Shown one piece after another: positions 16,494-25,108 of a stretch of 40,186 bases of DNA. A program made the translations under genes and the position numbers. This stretch comes from Candidatus Zixiibacteriota bacterium. Its GTDB lineage: Bacteria; Zixibacteria; MSB-5A5; UM-FILTER-46-8. Position 1 is the first letter of the stretch, and each line of letters starts with the position of its first letter. The notes under the pieces are model-generated. The model searched no databases. It was not told the DNA's origin and saw nothing but the letters and a program-made list of their open reading frames with translations. Where the stretch lies: assembly GCA_026983835.1 (NCBI GenBank), contig JALSTH010000070.1, forward strand, positions 1 to 40,186, in the 5' to 3' direction.

Positions 16494-17713
16494 CAGTAAC
16501 TCCTCCAATCCCTGTTAATAGCAGTTAGTATCCCTACAATAACCCAAAAAGCTATCATCGATGTTCCCCCGTAAGATACGAAAGGAAGCGGGAGTCCGGT
16601 AACCGGCATCAATCCGACAGTCATCCCTATATTCACCAACACCTGAAAGGCAATAATCGCCACAAATCCCCCCGCTACCAATCCAAGAAACCCCTTGCGA
16701 GTTTTAGCGGCTATGGTTATCCCCCTTATTAATAATATAGTAAATAGCAATATGATTATCACCGCACCTAAAAATCCGAACTCCTCGCCGATAACCGAGA
16801 AAATGAAATCGGTATGTTGCGTGGGAAGATAAGCTAATTTCGTTTGAGTCCCCATTCCGATTCCTTTTCCGAACAATCCTCCGGCGCCGATAGCTATTTT
16901 CGATTGTATTATCTGATAACCTGCCCCTCGCGGGTCCCGTCCGGGATCGAGGAAAGTAAGGATGCGCAACTTTTGATAATCGTGCAGCTTATTCCAGAGG
17001 ACAGGCGTCAAAATCCCGAAAAGTATATTAATTATAATCACCCCTACACTTACTTTCAAATCGGTCCTTGCAATCAAAAGGGAAACCACGAGCAAAAAAA
17101 TAAATATCGCCAAGGGGATAGGGTTAAACGCTGCTATCATACTGATGGTGGGTGAAATAAACAAAAACAGGTGAAAAGAATTAAGTCCCGCCCAGTAAAG
17201 CAAAAACATAGTTATAACCCCAAAGACCAACGCCGTTCCCAAATCAGGTTGTTTGACCACCAAACCGAAAGGGATTAGCCCTAAAGCTAAAACCACAATC
17301 ACGCCGGGCGTACTTGGGAATTTCCCTTTGTAATGGGCTAAAAAGCGCGCAATTGCAAATACCAAAGCGATTTTTGCGAACTCCGCCGGTTGAAGATTGA
17401 ATACTCCGATGCTGAACCATCTCATCGCCTTTGCGCCGCCTGCCGTTCCGAACCACAACACCCCGGCAAGCATAATGATCGCGATAAGGTAATAGATATA
17501 GGCGAATATCTCGTGGAATCTCAAAGGTATTACCATCATCGTGAAAAATAATATCAGCCCCATTATCAGCCAGTAAATCTGTTTTACATACATCCCCTTA
17601 TAAAATGCGATTTCGGTATTGAAACCGGTCGAATAAATCCCAATGATGCCTATTACCGATAATAGCAATGCCGGTACAAAGATAAGGGGGTCTATGGAGA
17701 AGATGGATTTCAT
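16493..17713 (-). CDS. rodA: rod-shape SEDS glycosyltransferase RodA
   Basis: This 406-residue polytopic membrane protein of the SEDS family polymerises peptidoglycan glycan strands together with PBP2 during cell elongation. The family blocks are visible: WFSIGVFNLQPAEFAKIALVF, VVKQPDLGTALVF, GKGIGMGTQTKLAYLPTQHTDFIFSVIGEEFGF and TGLPLPFVSYGGTSMIAF. The tandem position after mrdA (21 bp) supports RodA rather than FtsW. Length is typical. The stop overlaps the lgt start by one base. Confidence 0.94.
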   Translation of the reverse strand: MKSIFSIDPLIFVPALLLSVIGIIGIYSTGFNTEIAFYKGMYVKQIYWLIMGLILFFTMMVIPLRFHEIFAYIYYLIAIIMLAGVLWFGTAGGAKAMRWFSIGVFNLQPAEFAKIALVFAIARFLAHYKGKFPSTPGVIVVLALGLIPFGLVVKQPDLGTALVFGVITMFLLYWAGLNSFHLFLFISPTISMIAAFNPIPLAIFIFLLVVSLLIARTDLKVSVGVIIINILFGILTPVLWNKLHDYQKLRILTFLDPGRDPRGAGYQIIQSKIAIGAGGLFGKGIGMGTQTKLAYLPTQHTDFIFSVIGEEFGFLGAVIIILLFTILLIRGITIAAKTRKGFLGLVAGGFVAIIAFQVLVNIGMTVGLMPVTGLPLPFVSYGGTSMIAFWVIVGILTAINRDWRSY

Positions 17714-17734
17714 AAAGCTTTATTCTCGCCCATA

Positions 17735-19516
17735 TTATAAAACTCCGATTGACGACAGATAAGCTTTCACTATCTCACGGGCGATAGGAGCCGCATGTGC
17801 GCTCCCGTGTCCCGCATTTTCAGCAATTATCGCCACCGCAATTTTCGGGTCTTCCACCGGGGCGAAGCAGCAAAACCAAGAATGCTCAAGTCCATGAGGG
17901 TTTTGGGCGGTCCCTGTTTTGCCGGCGACCGTGATGCTTGGTATCCTTGCGGCCGCTCCGGTCCCCGCCGGGTCCTCAACCACAGCCGTAAGGGCTTTGA
18001 CCAAAAAGGAGATCGTCGAAGCGGAAAACGGGAGAGAACGCAAAACTTCGGTTTTAGTTTTGAATATCTCTCCATCGGGAGAAATTATTTTATTGACCAA
18101 TCGGGGTTTATATACGGTTCCTCCATTTGCCAAAGCCGAGTAGAAGACAGCCATTTGAAGCGGCGTAACCAAAAGTTCCCCTTGGCCGATGGCGAGATTT
18201 AGTATCAATAAACGGGACCAATCACCAGCGCCATATTTTCGATCGAGATATTCTCGGGAAGGGGAAAGTCCTGAGCTTTCGCTCGGATAGTCCAAATCGG
18301 TTCTTTCACCGAATCCGCACCCTTTGGAATATTTCGCCCAAACATCCAATCCGATAATCTTTCCGACCTGATAGAAATAAATATCGCAGGATTGAATTAT
18401 CGCTCCCAACATATCTAGCCTGCCATGTCCCGACGGCTTCCAGCACTTGAATATCCTGTTACCGAAGCGCATACTCCCATAACAGGGTTGAAACTTGTCA
18501 TTAATACTAACGGAATCCGATTCCAAAGCCGCCGCCGCAGTTATCGGCTTGAAAATTGAACCGGGGGGGTATGTCCCTACGCAGGCGCGGTTTAGGAGAG
18601 GATGAGTCGTATCGTTCGCCACCGATGCCCACAACTCCTCCGAAATCACTCCCGCAAAAGCGTTGTTATCGAAATTCGGTTTGGAGACAAAGGCTATCAC
18701 TTCTCCGTTTGATGGATCGATGGCAACCGCTGCTCCTCCTATATATCCCGAAAGGAGGCTTTCGGCAACGCATTGGGTTTTCCAATCTATATTAAGGATA
18801 AGTTCGGAACCTACCTGCGGAGGTACACTTTCGCGGTATGGGCTCCTTCCCAATATTTTGCCCGATGCCGCCACTTCCAAATATTCCACACCGTCTCGTC
18901 CTCGCAACACTTTATCGTATTCCTCCTCCAAACCTCCGATACCGATTATGCAACCCGATTTATAAATATTGGGATCCCTCTTCCTCAACTCCGCATCGGA
19001 AATTTCCCCGACATAGCCGAATAAATGGGATCCATATCCATCGGCGGGATACTGACGGGTTATTTCCGTTTGATATATGATGCCCGGTATTTTTTCGGAA
19101 TTTTCTTCGATTTTGCATATAACCCCAAAATCGACACCCCTAACCAACTTGATCGGCTCATAACGATTTCTTATCGGAGCATTAAGTTTTTCCTCCAATA
19201 GTTGTCTGTCCACCCCGATTAAATCAGCCAAATAATCGATGTGCCTGAATTTTGCATCACTCATATAGGGAAGATAAGAGATGGTATAAAGAGCGCGATT
19301 GGTAACCAAAGGTTTTCCATTTCTGTCCTTGATAAAACCACGGGGCGCCGCAATCGGGACCATTCGTATGCTATTATTCTCGGATATCTGACGGTAATAA
19401 GAATGGGAGACCACCTGCAGGGAAAAAAGCCTTCCGGTAAGGATTAGGAATAAAATCAGCAGGGCGATAATAGTGTGCTTTGCCCGAATATCGCTTATTT
19501 TGGAGCGTTTTGCCAT
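17735..19516 (-). CDS. mrdA: penicillin-binding protein 2 (elongasome transpeptidase)
   Basis: The ATG at 19516, preceded by AGGAT and 4 bp after the mreD stop, gives 593 residues; an in-frame TTG at 19552 would overlap mreD. One N-terminal membrane anchor (residues ~15-35) is followed by the PBP dimerisation region (AAPRGFIKDRNGKPL) and the transpeptidase domain. Catalytic motifs are SIFK (Ser320, Lys323) in YPPGSIFKPITA, SCD at 376-378 as the SxN-like motif, and KTG (533-535) in VAGKTGTAQNPHG. It cross-links lateral-wall peptidoglycan with RodA, whose gene is next. The second motif reads Ser-Cys-Asp, as in PBP2 proteins, instead of Ser-x-Asn. Confidence 0.94.
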   Translation of the reverse strand: MAKRSKISDIRAKHTIIALLILFLILTGRLFSLQVVSHSYYRQISENNSIRMVPIAAPRGFIKDRNGKPLVTNRALYTISYLPYMSDAKFRHIDYLADLIGVDRQLLEEKLNAPIRNRYEPIKLVRGVDFGVICKIEENSEKIPGIIYQTEITRQYPADGYGSHLFGYVGEISDAELRKRDPNIYKSGCIIGIGGLEEEYDKVLRGRDGVEYLEVAASGKILGRSPYRESVPPQVGSELILNIDWKTQCVAESLLSGYIGGAAVAIDPSNGEVIAFVSKPNFDNNAFAGVISEELWASVANDTTHPLLNRACVGTYPPGSIFKPITAAAALESDSVSINDKFQPCYGSMRFGNRIFKCWKPSGHGRLDMLGAIIQSCDIYFYQVGKIIGLDVWAKYSKGCGFGERTDLDYPSESSGLSPSREYLDRKYGAGDWSRLLILNLAIGQGELLVTPLQMAVFYSALANGGTVYKPRLVNKIISPDGEIFKTKTEVLRSLPFSASTISFLVKALTAVVEDPAGTGAAARIPSITVAGKTGTAQNPHGLEHSWFCCFAPVEDPKIAVAIIAENAGHGSAHAAPIAREIVKAYLSSIGVL

Positions 19517-19520
19517 AATC

Positions 19521-20006
19521 CTATACCGGAATTCGATCCTGTGGGGCACCAAAGAAAAATTGGCCCACCCACCATATTACCATTGTGTATAAAGCGGAAG
19601 TAATACCATATCTAATTATATAGTAGAACAGACCACCCGGTTCCCCAATATTGGTTATGAGAAAAAACACCCCGCTGAAAAGGAATGCCGCAAACAAGAC
19701 GATGAGGGATTGAGCGATAGGCGAACTCCATTCGAAATGGGTTCTTATGAAGATAATCATATAACCGGTTAGAACATAAAGCAGTGAGCTTAGCCCCAAA
19801 TTCCCCGGTGTAACCGAATCGATTATTATCCCCCAGAAAAAGCCGAAGAATAAAGCCGTACCGATGCCATAATATAAAGCGAGGTAAACAAGAATGGCTA
19901 TTCCTATATCCGGTTTTACGCCGGAGATTGAAATCGATGGGGATACTATTATTTCCCATAATGCCGACAGGAAAAGCCAAAGTAAAACCAACAAAAAGTT
20001 TTTCAT
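19521..20006 (-). CDS. mreD: rod shape-determining protein MreD
   Basis: This is a small (161-residue) integral membrane protein with about five hydrophobic segments and little polar sequence. Family cues are KPDIGIAILVYLALYYGIGTA and FGFFWGIIIDSVTPGNLG, matching the MreD pattern of a GxxxG-rich second helix with a following polar D. Its ATG overlaps the mreC stop (ATGA), showing translational coupling. It links MreC to the RodA-PBP2 complex. Confidence 0.88.
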   Translation of the reverse strand: MKNFLLVLLWLFLSALWEIIVSPSISISGVKPDIGIAILVYLALYYGIGTALFFGFFWGIIIDSVTPGNLGLSSLLYVLTGYMIIFIRTHFEWSSPIAQSLIVLFAAFLFSGVFFLITNIGEPGGLFYYIIRYGITSALYTMVIWWVGQFFFGAPQDRIPV

Positions 20007-20800
20007 TCTTCTTTATTCCCCAGGATGAAAAACCGTTCAAGGCGGTCGAAATCCACAAAGGGTTTGACCACTATCTCGGCGAACAGATATGAAGACGAAC
20101 GAATGTTGATTTCCGTTATTACTCCCAATGGAATTCCCGGCGGAAAAACTCCTCCCAAGCCGGATGATTTCAGCGTATCGCCCACCATAATATTTTCGTG
20201 AGCGGGGACATTATCGAAGATTAAAACTCCGGAAGGGTTTGGCTTGAGGATTCCCTGAACTCTGCTCCGAGTATCCACAGCCGCCACACGGCAGGTCGGA
20301 TCCGTGAGCAATTGGACTTCGGCATAATCATTAAAAACAAACTGAACTCTGCCGACCAATCCCTCATCCGATACCGCTGTCATATCGGGTTTGATTTTTC
20401 CACCGTTTCCAATATTTATTAACACCGAAAAGCGATGGGGGGAATCGGTCTTTTTTATGATTTCGGCAGGTATCAATTTGAAATCATAACTACTTTGGAA
20501 ATCGAGAAACTCGCGAAGCCTTGCGTTTTCCCTTGAGGCATCGCTGTAAAAGGATATTTTAAGCTTAGCGGAAGTCAGCTCGGCTTCCAATTCCCTTGCC
20601 CGTTCCTTGACCTTATATAATCCTTCGAATTTCTCCTTTAGTATTTTTCCCGGAGCATAAAAGATTCTAATCGTAATACCGGCAAAAGATTCTTTATATT
20701 CGATGGGCAGAAATAGAAGCAGGAATGATATAAGCAACAAGGCAATCGGCAGCATTATGGTATTTCTTCTATTAGAGTTACTGTAATAAGACGCTGCCAT
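20003..20800 (-). CDS. mreC: rod shape-determining protein MreC
   Basis: The 265-residue protein has one N-terminal membrane anchor (IMLPIALLLISFLLLFLP), a periplasmic coiled coil (residues ~50-100) and the beta-barrel MreC core with FSVLINIGNGGKIKPDMTAV, GLVGRVQFVFNDYAEVQLLTDP, a second-domain DTLKSSGLGGVFPPGIPLG and VKPFVDFDRLERFFIL. The last block is a strong family signature. It scaffolds the elongasome in the periplasm. No mreB lies upstream in this cluster; the gene before it is a PTS-IIA-like protein, so mreB must be elsewhere if present. Confidence 0.93.
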   Translation of the reverse strand: MAASYYSNSNRRNTIMLPIALLLISFLLLFLPIEYKESFAGITIRIFYAPGKILKEKFEGLYKVKERARELEAELTSAKLKISFYSDASRENARLREFLDFQSSYDFKLIPAEIIKKTDSPHRFSVLINIGNGGKIKPDMTAVSDEGLVGRVQFVFNDYAEVQLLTDPTCRVAAVDTRSRVQGILKPNPSGVLIFDNVPAHENIMVGDTLKSSGLGGVFPPGIPLGVITEINIRSSSYLFAEIVVKPFVDFDRLERFFILGNKEE

Positions 20801-20825
20801 TTTTATTTGTCTATGCTTCCAACGC

Positions 20826-21281
20826 TCATTTGTGGGATTCTAAAACTTCTATTACATCCTCGTAACGCTTGGCCTCTAACAGTTTTTCGCGATTTCCTTC
20901 GCTTTTCATCAGAAATGACAGCTCAGCCATAACATTCAAGTGTGCTCCGATAGCATCCTCCGGAGCCGCAATCAGGAAGAAGAGCTGGACAGGTCTTTTG
21001 TCCATCGCATCGAAATTTATTCCTCCTTTGGATCTGCCGAAAGCAATTACAATCCCCTTGACGGATTTAGTTTTCGCATGAGGAAATGCGACTCCATATC
21101 CAACCCCGGTGGTAACAAGCTCTTCCCGCTCCTTGACGGCCCTTAGAAGTTCTTGAGGATCTTTGACTAATTTCGATTTAGATGCCAATTCGACAAGTTC
21201 GTCGATTACGCTGTCTTTATCCTTCGATTTAAGATCGAACTCAACTAAATCCTCTTCCAGAAATTTTGACAATTTTATCAT
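20826..21281 (-). CDS. PTS IIA-like (PtsN-type) phosphoacceptor protein
   Basis: This 151-residue cytosolic protein of the fructose/mannitol IIA fold carries the phospho-accepting His in GYGVAFPHAKTKSVKG (G..FPHA signature). The N-terminus ISDELVELASKSK-like region, LVTTGVGYG and FLIAAPEDAIGAHLNVMAELS are the usual PtsN blocks. No sugar-permease domain is fused, so it is more likely regulatory (nitrogen PTS type) than a transporter component. It sits between trm112 and mreC with short gaps (28 and 25 bp). Partner EI/NPr genes are not in the window. Confidence 0.88.
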   Translation of the reverse strand: MIKLSKFLEEDLVEFDLKSKDKDSVIDELVELASKSKLVKDPQELLRAVKEREELVTTGVGYGVAFPHAKTKSVKGIVIAFGRSKGGINFDAMDKRPVQLFFLIAAPEDAIGAHLNVMAELSFLMKSEGNREKLLEAKRYEDVIEVLESHK

Positions 21282-21309
21282 TAAAGCCTCGCAATAGAAT
21301 ATCTATGAT

Positions 21310-21492
21310 TTAGAATTTTTCAGCTTCCTCTGTTAGCATTATCGGAATATCATCCTCAATGATGAATTTTAGGCGGCAGGTATTACAAATTAATTTGTCG
21401 CTTTCCTTATCATATTCCAATTTCCCTTTACAATTCGGGCAGGCTAATATTTCGAGCAACTCATCGGATATCATATCCAACTCATCCGTCAT
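21310..21492 (-). CDS. Trm112-family zinc-ribbon protein
   Basis: This 60-residue protein matches the UPF0434/Trm112 pattern: ELLEILACPNCKGKLEYD, then LICNTCRLKFIIEDDIPIML. Cys18 and Cys21 and the later CNTC cysteines form a zinc-ribbon-like set. In other bacteria such proteins are found next to lipid A, glycan or cell-envelope genes; eukaryal Trm112 activates methyltransferases, but the bacterial role is not settled. Its ATG shares one base with the accA stop (TAATG), so translation is probably coupled. A second Met seven residues on could be the start. Confidence 0.85.
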   Translation of the reverse strand: MTDELDMISDELLEILACPNCKGKLEYDKESDKLICNTCRLKFIIEDDIPIMLTEEAEKF

Positions 21493-22451
21493 TAAATTTC
21501 CCTGTAAATCCCTATCTTTCGGTATTTCTCTATCCTTCGTTTCATCAATTCCGAAACCCCTATGGCTTTAAGCTCATTCAAGGCTTTGAGGATATATCCC
21601 CTAACCGCATTAAAGACCGCTTCCGGGTTCCTATGTGCTCCCCCTAACGGTTCCGGGATTATCTCATCCACAACCCCCAATCGCAAAGCATCCTCAGCGG
21701 TAATCTTAAGGGCATCCGCAGCGATTTCATATTTTTCTTGAGGATTCTCCTTCCAAAGGATAGCGGCGCATCCCTCCGGAGATATTACCGAATACCAAGA
21801 ATTCTCCAACATATACACCCTATCGCCTATTCCTATGCCCAGTGCTCCTCCGGAGGCTCCCTCACCGATAACGACCACCACGATAGGAACTTTGAGTCTA
21901 CACATCTCCCGAATATTTCGAGCGATCGCTTCAGCCTGTCCGCGCTCCTCCGCTCCAATACCCGGATAAGCACCAGGAGTATCGATAAAAATCACAATCG
22001 GGAGATTAAATCTATCGGCAAGCGTAAATCCCCGCAGAGCCTTACGATAACCTTCCGGATGGCACATTCCGAAGTTGCGGTATTGCCTTTGTTTGACATC
22101 CCGCCCCTTTTGTTGTCCCACCACCAAAACTTTATTTCCCCCAATATCAGCAAATCCTACCACGATAGCTTTGTCATCGGCATAGCCGCGATCGCCATGG
22201 ATCTCGATAAAATCGGTTGCTATTTTCTCAATATAATCAAGGGTATAGGGTCTGTTGGGATGCCTGGCTATTTTGACTTTTTGCCATCGGGTTAATTCCT
22301 GATATATCTCCCTTTGAAGCTTGTCTAATCTTTTTGTTAAAACGGCTATCTCATTGGATATTTCAAGATTCTCGCTGTCTGCGAATTCTTTCAGTTCGGA
22401 AATCTTTTTTTCGAGTTCAAATATAGGTTTTTCAAAGTCGAGGTAACGCAT
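21492..22451 (-). CDS. accA: acetyl-CoA carboxylase carboxyltransferase subunit alpha
   Basis: This 319-residue carboxyltransferase subunit transfers the carboxyl group from biotin to acetyl-CoA, forming malonyl-CoA for fatty acid synthesis. The N-terminal helical region (YLDFEKPIFELEKKISELKE) is typical, as are HPNRPYTLDYI, FIEIHGDRGYADDKAIVVG, FGMCHPEGYRKALRG, FIDTPGAYPGIGAEERGQ and the late block SWYSVISPEGCAAILWK. The beta subunit accD is not adjacent. Here it lies inside a glycan/cell-shape gene run, 10 bp after the WecA-like gene and overlapping trm112 by one base. Confidence 0.95.
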   Translation of the reverse strand: MRYLDFEKPIFELEKKISELKEFADSENLEISNEIAVLTKRLDKLQREIYQELTRWQKVKIARHPNRPYTLDYIEKIATDFIEIHGDRGYADDKAIVVGFADIGGNKVLVVGQQKGRDVKQRQYRNFGMCHPEGYRKALRGFTLADRFNLPIVIFIDTPGAYPGIGAEERGQAEAIARNIREMCRLKVPIVVVVIGEGASGGALGIGIGDRVYMLENSWYSVISPEGCAAILWKENPQEKYEIAADALKITAEDALRLGVVDEIIPEPLGGAHRNPEAVFNAVRGYILKALNELKAIGVSELMKRRIEKYRKIGIYREI

Positions 22452-22461
22452 ATTTATCGAA

Positions 22462-23496
22462 TTAAAATAATTTTCGGCTCGATTTCAACAAAAGAATGAA
22501 AACCACCAAAATAAAAATCGCCGTAAAACCGACGAGTAATCCTCGGTTGGGTGTCAATATAGCTATTACCATAAAAGAAAACAACATACTCGTCAAATAA
22601 AATATCCAGAGAATCGCATTTTGCGATATTCCGAAATCCAGCAAGATATGGAAAATATGTCGGGTATCGGCTTGATAAACTTTTTTGCCTGTCAGGATTC
22701 TGCGGGTTATGGTAATGAAGGATTCGGATATCGGAACCCCCAAAGCCATTATGGGAACAATCATCGTTACGGTGGCTAAACTTTTGGGCCAAATCACGGA
22801 GATAACTGCGAACATATATCCCAACATCATCGATCCCGTATCCCCCATAAATATCGAAGCGGGCGGATAATTGTATTTCAAAAATCCCGCTGTAACTCCC
22901 ATCAGAGCGCAGGAGATTATTACCGGGAAAGTCGTCTTAAAAATCAATCCGCTGACAAAAAAGGTTGCGGCGACGATAAACCCTACCCCCGTTGCCAGCC
23001 CATCCATACCGTCCAAAAAATTCATTGCATTGATCAAACCGACTATCCAGATAAAAGTAACCGGCATTCCCCAAAGCCCCAAAGAAACAGTCCCTTCAAA
23101 TGGAATTGTCAGTAGTCTTATCTGATAGCCGAAATATATGGTCAATAAGGCTGCTACTGATTGGAAGATTAGTTTTTGCAGAGGAGATAACCCCCTTAAA
23201 TCGTCAATCAAACCGGCTATTAGGAGGACGATCAGCGATAATGTGATGCCGATGAGTTCATAACCGATTTCATCAATGAGCGAGGGATAAAAGAGCAACC
23301 CGGTCCCTCCGGCAGCAATAAAAGAGATGAACATAACTAAACCGCCAAGACGCGGCACGGCTTTTTTATGGATTTTCCTGCCCCCGGGTTGATCAAGGTA
23401 ATTGTGATTATGGCAGAAGCGGATTAACGGCGGAATGAGCAATATCGTGAGATAAAATCCAACCGCAATGATGATTAAATCAGTTACTATTTTCAT
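22462..23496 (-). CDS. polyprenyl-phosphate GlcNAc-1-phosphate transferase (WecA/TagO-like)
   Basis: This 344-residue polytopic membrane enzyme of glycosyltransferase family 4-like PNPT transfers a sugar-1-phosphate onto undecaprenyl phosphate. The N-terminal DQPGGRKIHKKAVPRLGG, the catalytic NAMNFLDGMDGLATG, the Mg-binding MGDTGSMMLGY and the cytosolic TRHIFHILLD (HIFH in place of the MraY pattern) are all present. These point to WecA/TagO rather than MraY. It is the initiator for O-antigen, teichoic-like or glycoprotein glycan. It follows a GT2 gene with a 2-bp gap, inside the long leftward run. Confidence 0.92.
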   Translation of the reverse strand: MKIVTDLIIIAVGFYLTILLIPPLIRFCHNHNYLDQPGGRKIHKKAVPRLGGLVMFISFIAAGGTGLLFYPSLIDEIGYELIGITLSLIVLLIAGLIDDLRGLSPLQKLIFQSVAALLTIYFGYQIRLLTIPFEGTVSLGLWGMPVTFIWIVGLINAMNFLDGMDGLATGVGFIVAATFFVSGLIFKTTFPVIISCALMGVTAGFLKYNYPPASIFMGDTGSMMLGYMFAVISVIWPKSLATVTMIVPIMALGVPISESFITITRRILTGKKVYQADTRHIFHILLDFGISQNAILWIFYLTSMLFSFMVIAILTPNRGLLVGFTAIFILVVFILLLKSSRKLF

Positions 23497-23498
23497 CT

Positions 23499-24344
23499 TT
23501 ACTCTTTTTTAATTATCGAGAAAAAAGTTCTCAATCGTAACAATAAAGATAATATAATGCTTCTAACGATATGGCGCGGGTAATGTTTTCTGTAAAAGCG
23601 GTAAATGCTTTTATTATGCTCGGTTTTAAGGAACTTAATTTCCGCCGATGATCCTTTTCCCCAATCATGATAAACTTTTGCTTTTGGTTGATGATATATC
23701 TTATATCCTGCCTTTCGTAGCATTAAACACAGATCGAAGTCCTCAGCGTACATAAAGTATCTCTCATCGAAACCGCCTATTTCCATAAAAGCGGAACTTC
23801 TAACCATCATAGCTGTGGCGGGAATTACCTCCACCTCGACAAGCTCATCTCTGACAGGCGGGGTGTATATTTTTGAGAATTTGGAAACAAAGGGTATTTT
23901 CGACAGGGGGGAATTTCGCGAAAACAACAGCCTGCTGAAATTCGGCGTCATACGGTAGGAGGTCATCGGCGTGCCATTGGGCGCCAACAATTGTGGGCCG
24001 ACAGCGGCAATACTTTTATTGCTGTTTAATACTTCCGCCAAAACCTTCAAGGCATTCGGTTGGGGTCGCGCATCCGGATTCAGGAAAAGGATATATTCGC
24101 CATGCGATTTACCCGCCCCATAATTGCATCCCGCCCCAAACCCAGTGTTTCGGGGGAGTTTGTAATAATTGAAAGGGGACGAAACGAAAATATCATTTTC
24201 CCGCAGAGGGATGTCAGAAGCATTATCAATCAGTATAAGCTCCCGATTCCCATATAATGAGCGGTTAAGGGCGTCGATGGTCCCCCGAATGGTTTCATCG
24301 CTGTTGTAGAGCACTATGATAACGCTTATTTTTGGTGTGGCCAA
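23499..24344 (-). CDS. glycosyltransferase family 2 (rhamnosyltransferase-like)
   Basis: This 281-residue protein has a GT-A fold. VSVIIVLYNSD-type start appears as ISVIIVLYNSDETIRGTIDA, followed by ELILIDNASD, NTGFGAGCNYGAG and YILFLNPDARPQPNAL, the DxD-like metal site. YFMYAEDFDLCLMLRKAGYKIYH and AKVYHDWGKGSS match the WcaA/RfbN-like group of sugar transferases that add rhamnose or similar sugars in surface polysaccharide. It is preceded by a polyprenol-mannose synthase gene (24 bp gap). Confidence 0.88.
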   Translation of the reverse strand: MATPKISVIIVLYNSDETIRGTIDALNRSLYGNRELILIDNASDIPLRENDIFVSSPFNYYKLPRNTGFGAGCNYGAGKSHGEYILFLNPDARPQPNALKVLAEVLNSNKSIAAVGPQLLAPNGTPMTSYRMTPNFSRLLFSRNSPLSKIPFVSKFSKIYTPPVRDELVEVEVIPATAMMVRSSAFMEIGGFDERYFMYAEDFDLCLMLRKAGYKIYHQPKAKVYHDWGKGSSAEIKFLKTEHNKSIYRFYRKHYPRHIVRSIILSLLLRLRTFFSIIKKE

Positions 24345-24368
24345 AACATCCCAAAATATGAATGGATA

Positions 24369-25103
24369 TTATTTTTTATATAAGCCAAACAATTTTCGCA
24401 GGCGGAGACGCCAGACCATAAAGATAGCTTCACTGATTATTCCCTTGGACATTTTGGATGTTCCCATTTCCCTGTCGTAAAAGATTATTGGAATCTCCTT
24501 GATTCTAAATCCCTTGCACCAAGCGTTAAAACTCATTTCCACCTGAAAAGCATAACCATCGGATTTTATTTGATGGAAATCAATTGCTTCCAAAACCTCT
24601 CGGCGGAAACATTTGAAACCGCCGGTGGCATCTTTAATGGGCATCCCGGTTATTATGCGGGTGTATAAATTGGCGAAATAGCTCAGCAAAAGCCTCATCA
24701 TAGGCCAGTTGATAACATTAACGCCGGTTAGATATCTTGAACCAAGCACCAGATCGTTGTCTTGAATAGCATTCAGGAAGTCAGCGAGGTATTTGGGCTG
24801 ATGGGAGAAATCCGCATCCATCTCGAATACGCAGGTATAGTCCCTCTCCAATGCCCATTTGAAACCGGCGATATATGCCATCCCAAGCCCCTGCTTTTTC
24901 CGGCGGTGCAAAACCTTAATCCTTCCTTCTTTCTCCGCCATCTCATCGGCTAATCTGCCGGTTCCATCGGGGGAATTATCATCCACAATCAAAACCTCGA
25001 TTCTAGGATCTATTTCCAAAATCTGCGGAACGATTATCGGAAGGTTCTCGATTTCATTGTATGTTGGAAGCACTACCAATGGCTTGCCCGCGGGATCGCT
25101 CAA
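24369..25103 (-). CDS. polyprenyl-phosphate mannosyltransferase-like GT2 (DPM1 family)
   Basis: This 244-residue cytosolic GT2 enzyme makes a polyprenyl-phosphate-linked sugar, in relatives mannose or glucose, which serves membrane-bound glycosyltransferases. PLVVLPTYNEIENLPIIVP, VLIVDDNSPDGTGRLAD, GLGMAYIAGFKWAL, EMDADFSHQPKYL and GSRYLTGVNVINWPM match the DPM1 block order, and GYAFQVEMSFNAWCKGFRIKEIPIIF the last one. There is no C-terminal membrane helix, as in single-domain DPM1. The start is TTG with GGAG about 8 bases upstream, 5 bp after yfhO. The pairing suggests a donor for the YfhO-like membrane enzyme. Confidence 0.88.
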   Translation of the reverse strand: MSDPAGKPLVVLPTYNEIENLPIIVPQILEIDPRIEVLIVDDNSPDGTGRLADEMAEKEGRIKVLHRRKKQGLGMAYIAGFKWALERDYTCVFEMDADFSHQPKYLADFLNAIQDNDLVLGSRYLTGVNVINWPMMRLLLSYFANLYTRIITGMPIKDATGGFKCFRREVLEAIDFHQIKSDGYAFQVEMSFNAWCKGFRIKEIPIIFYDREMGTSKMSKGIISEAIFMVWRLRLRKLFGLYKK

Positions 25104-25108
25104 TTCAC

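Noticed and set aside
21738-22295. 185-residue plus-strand frame inside accA
   Set aside because: Opposite strand of a confident carboxyltransferase gene with no independent support.
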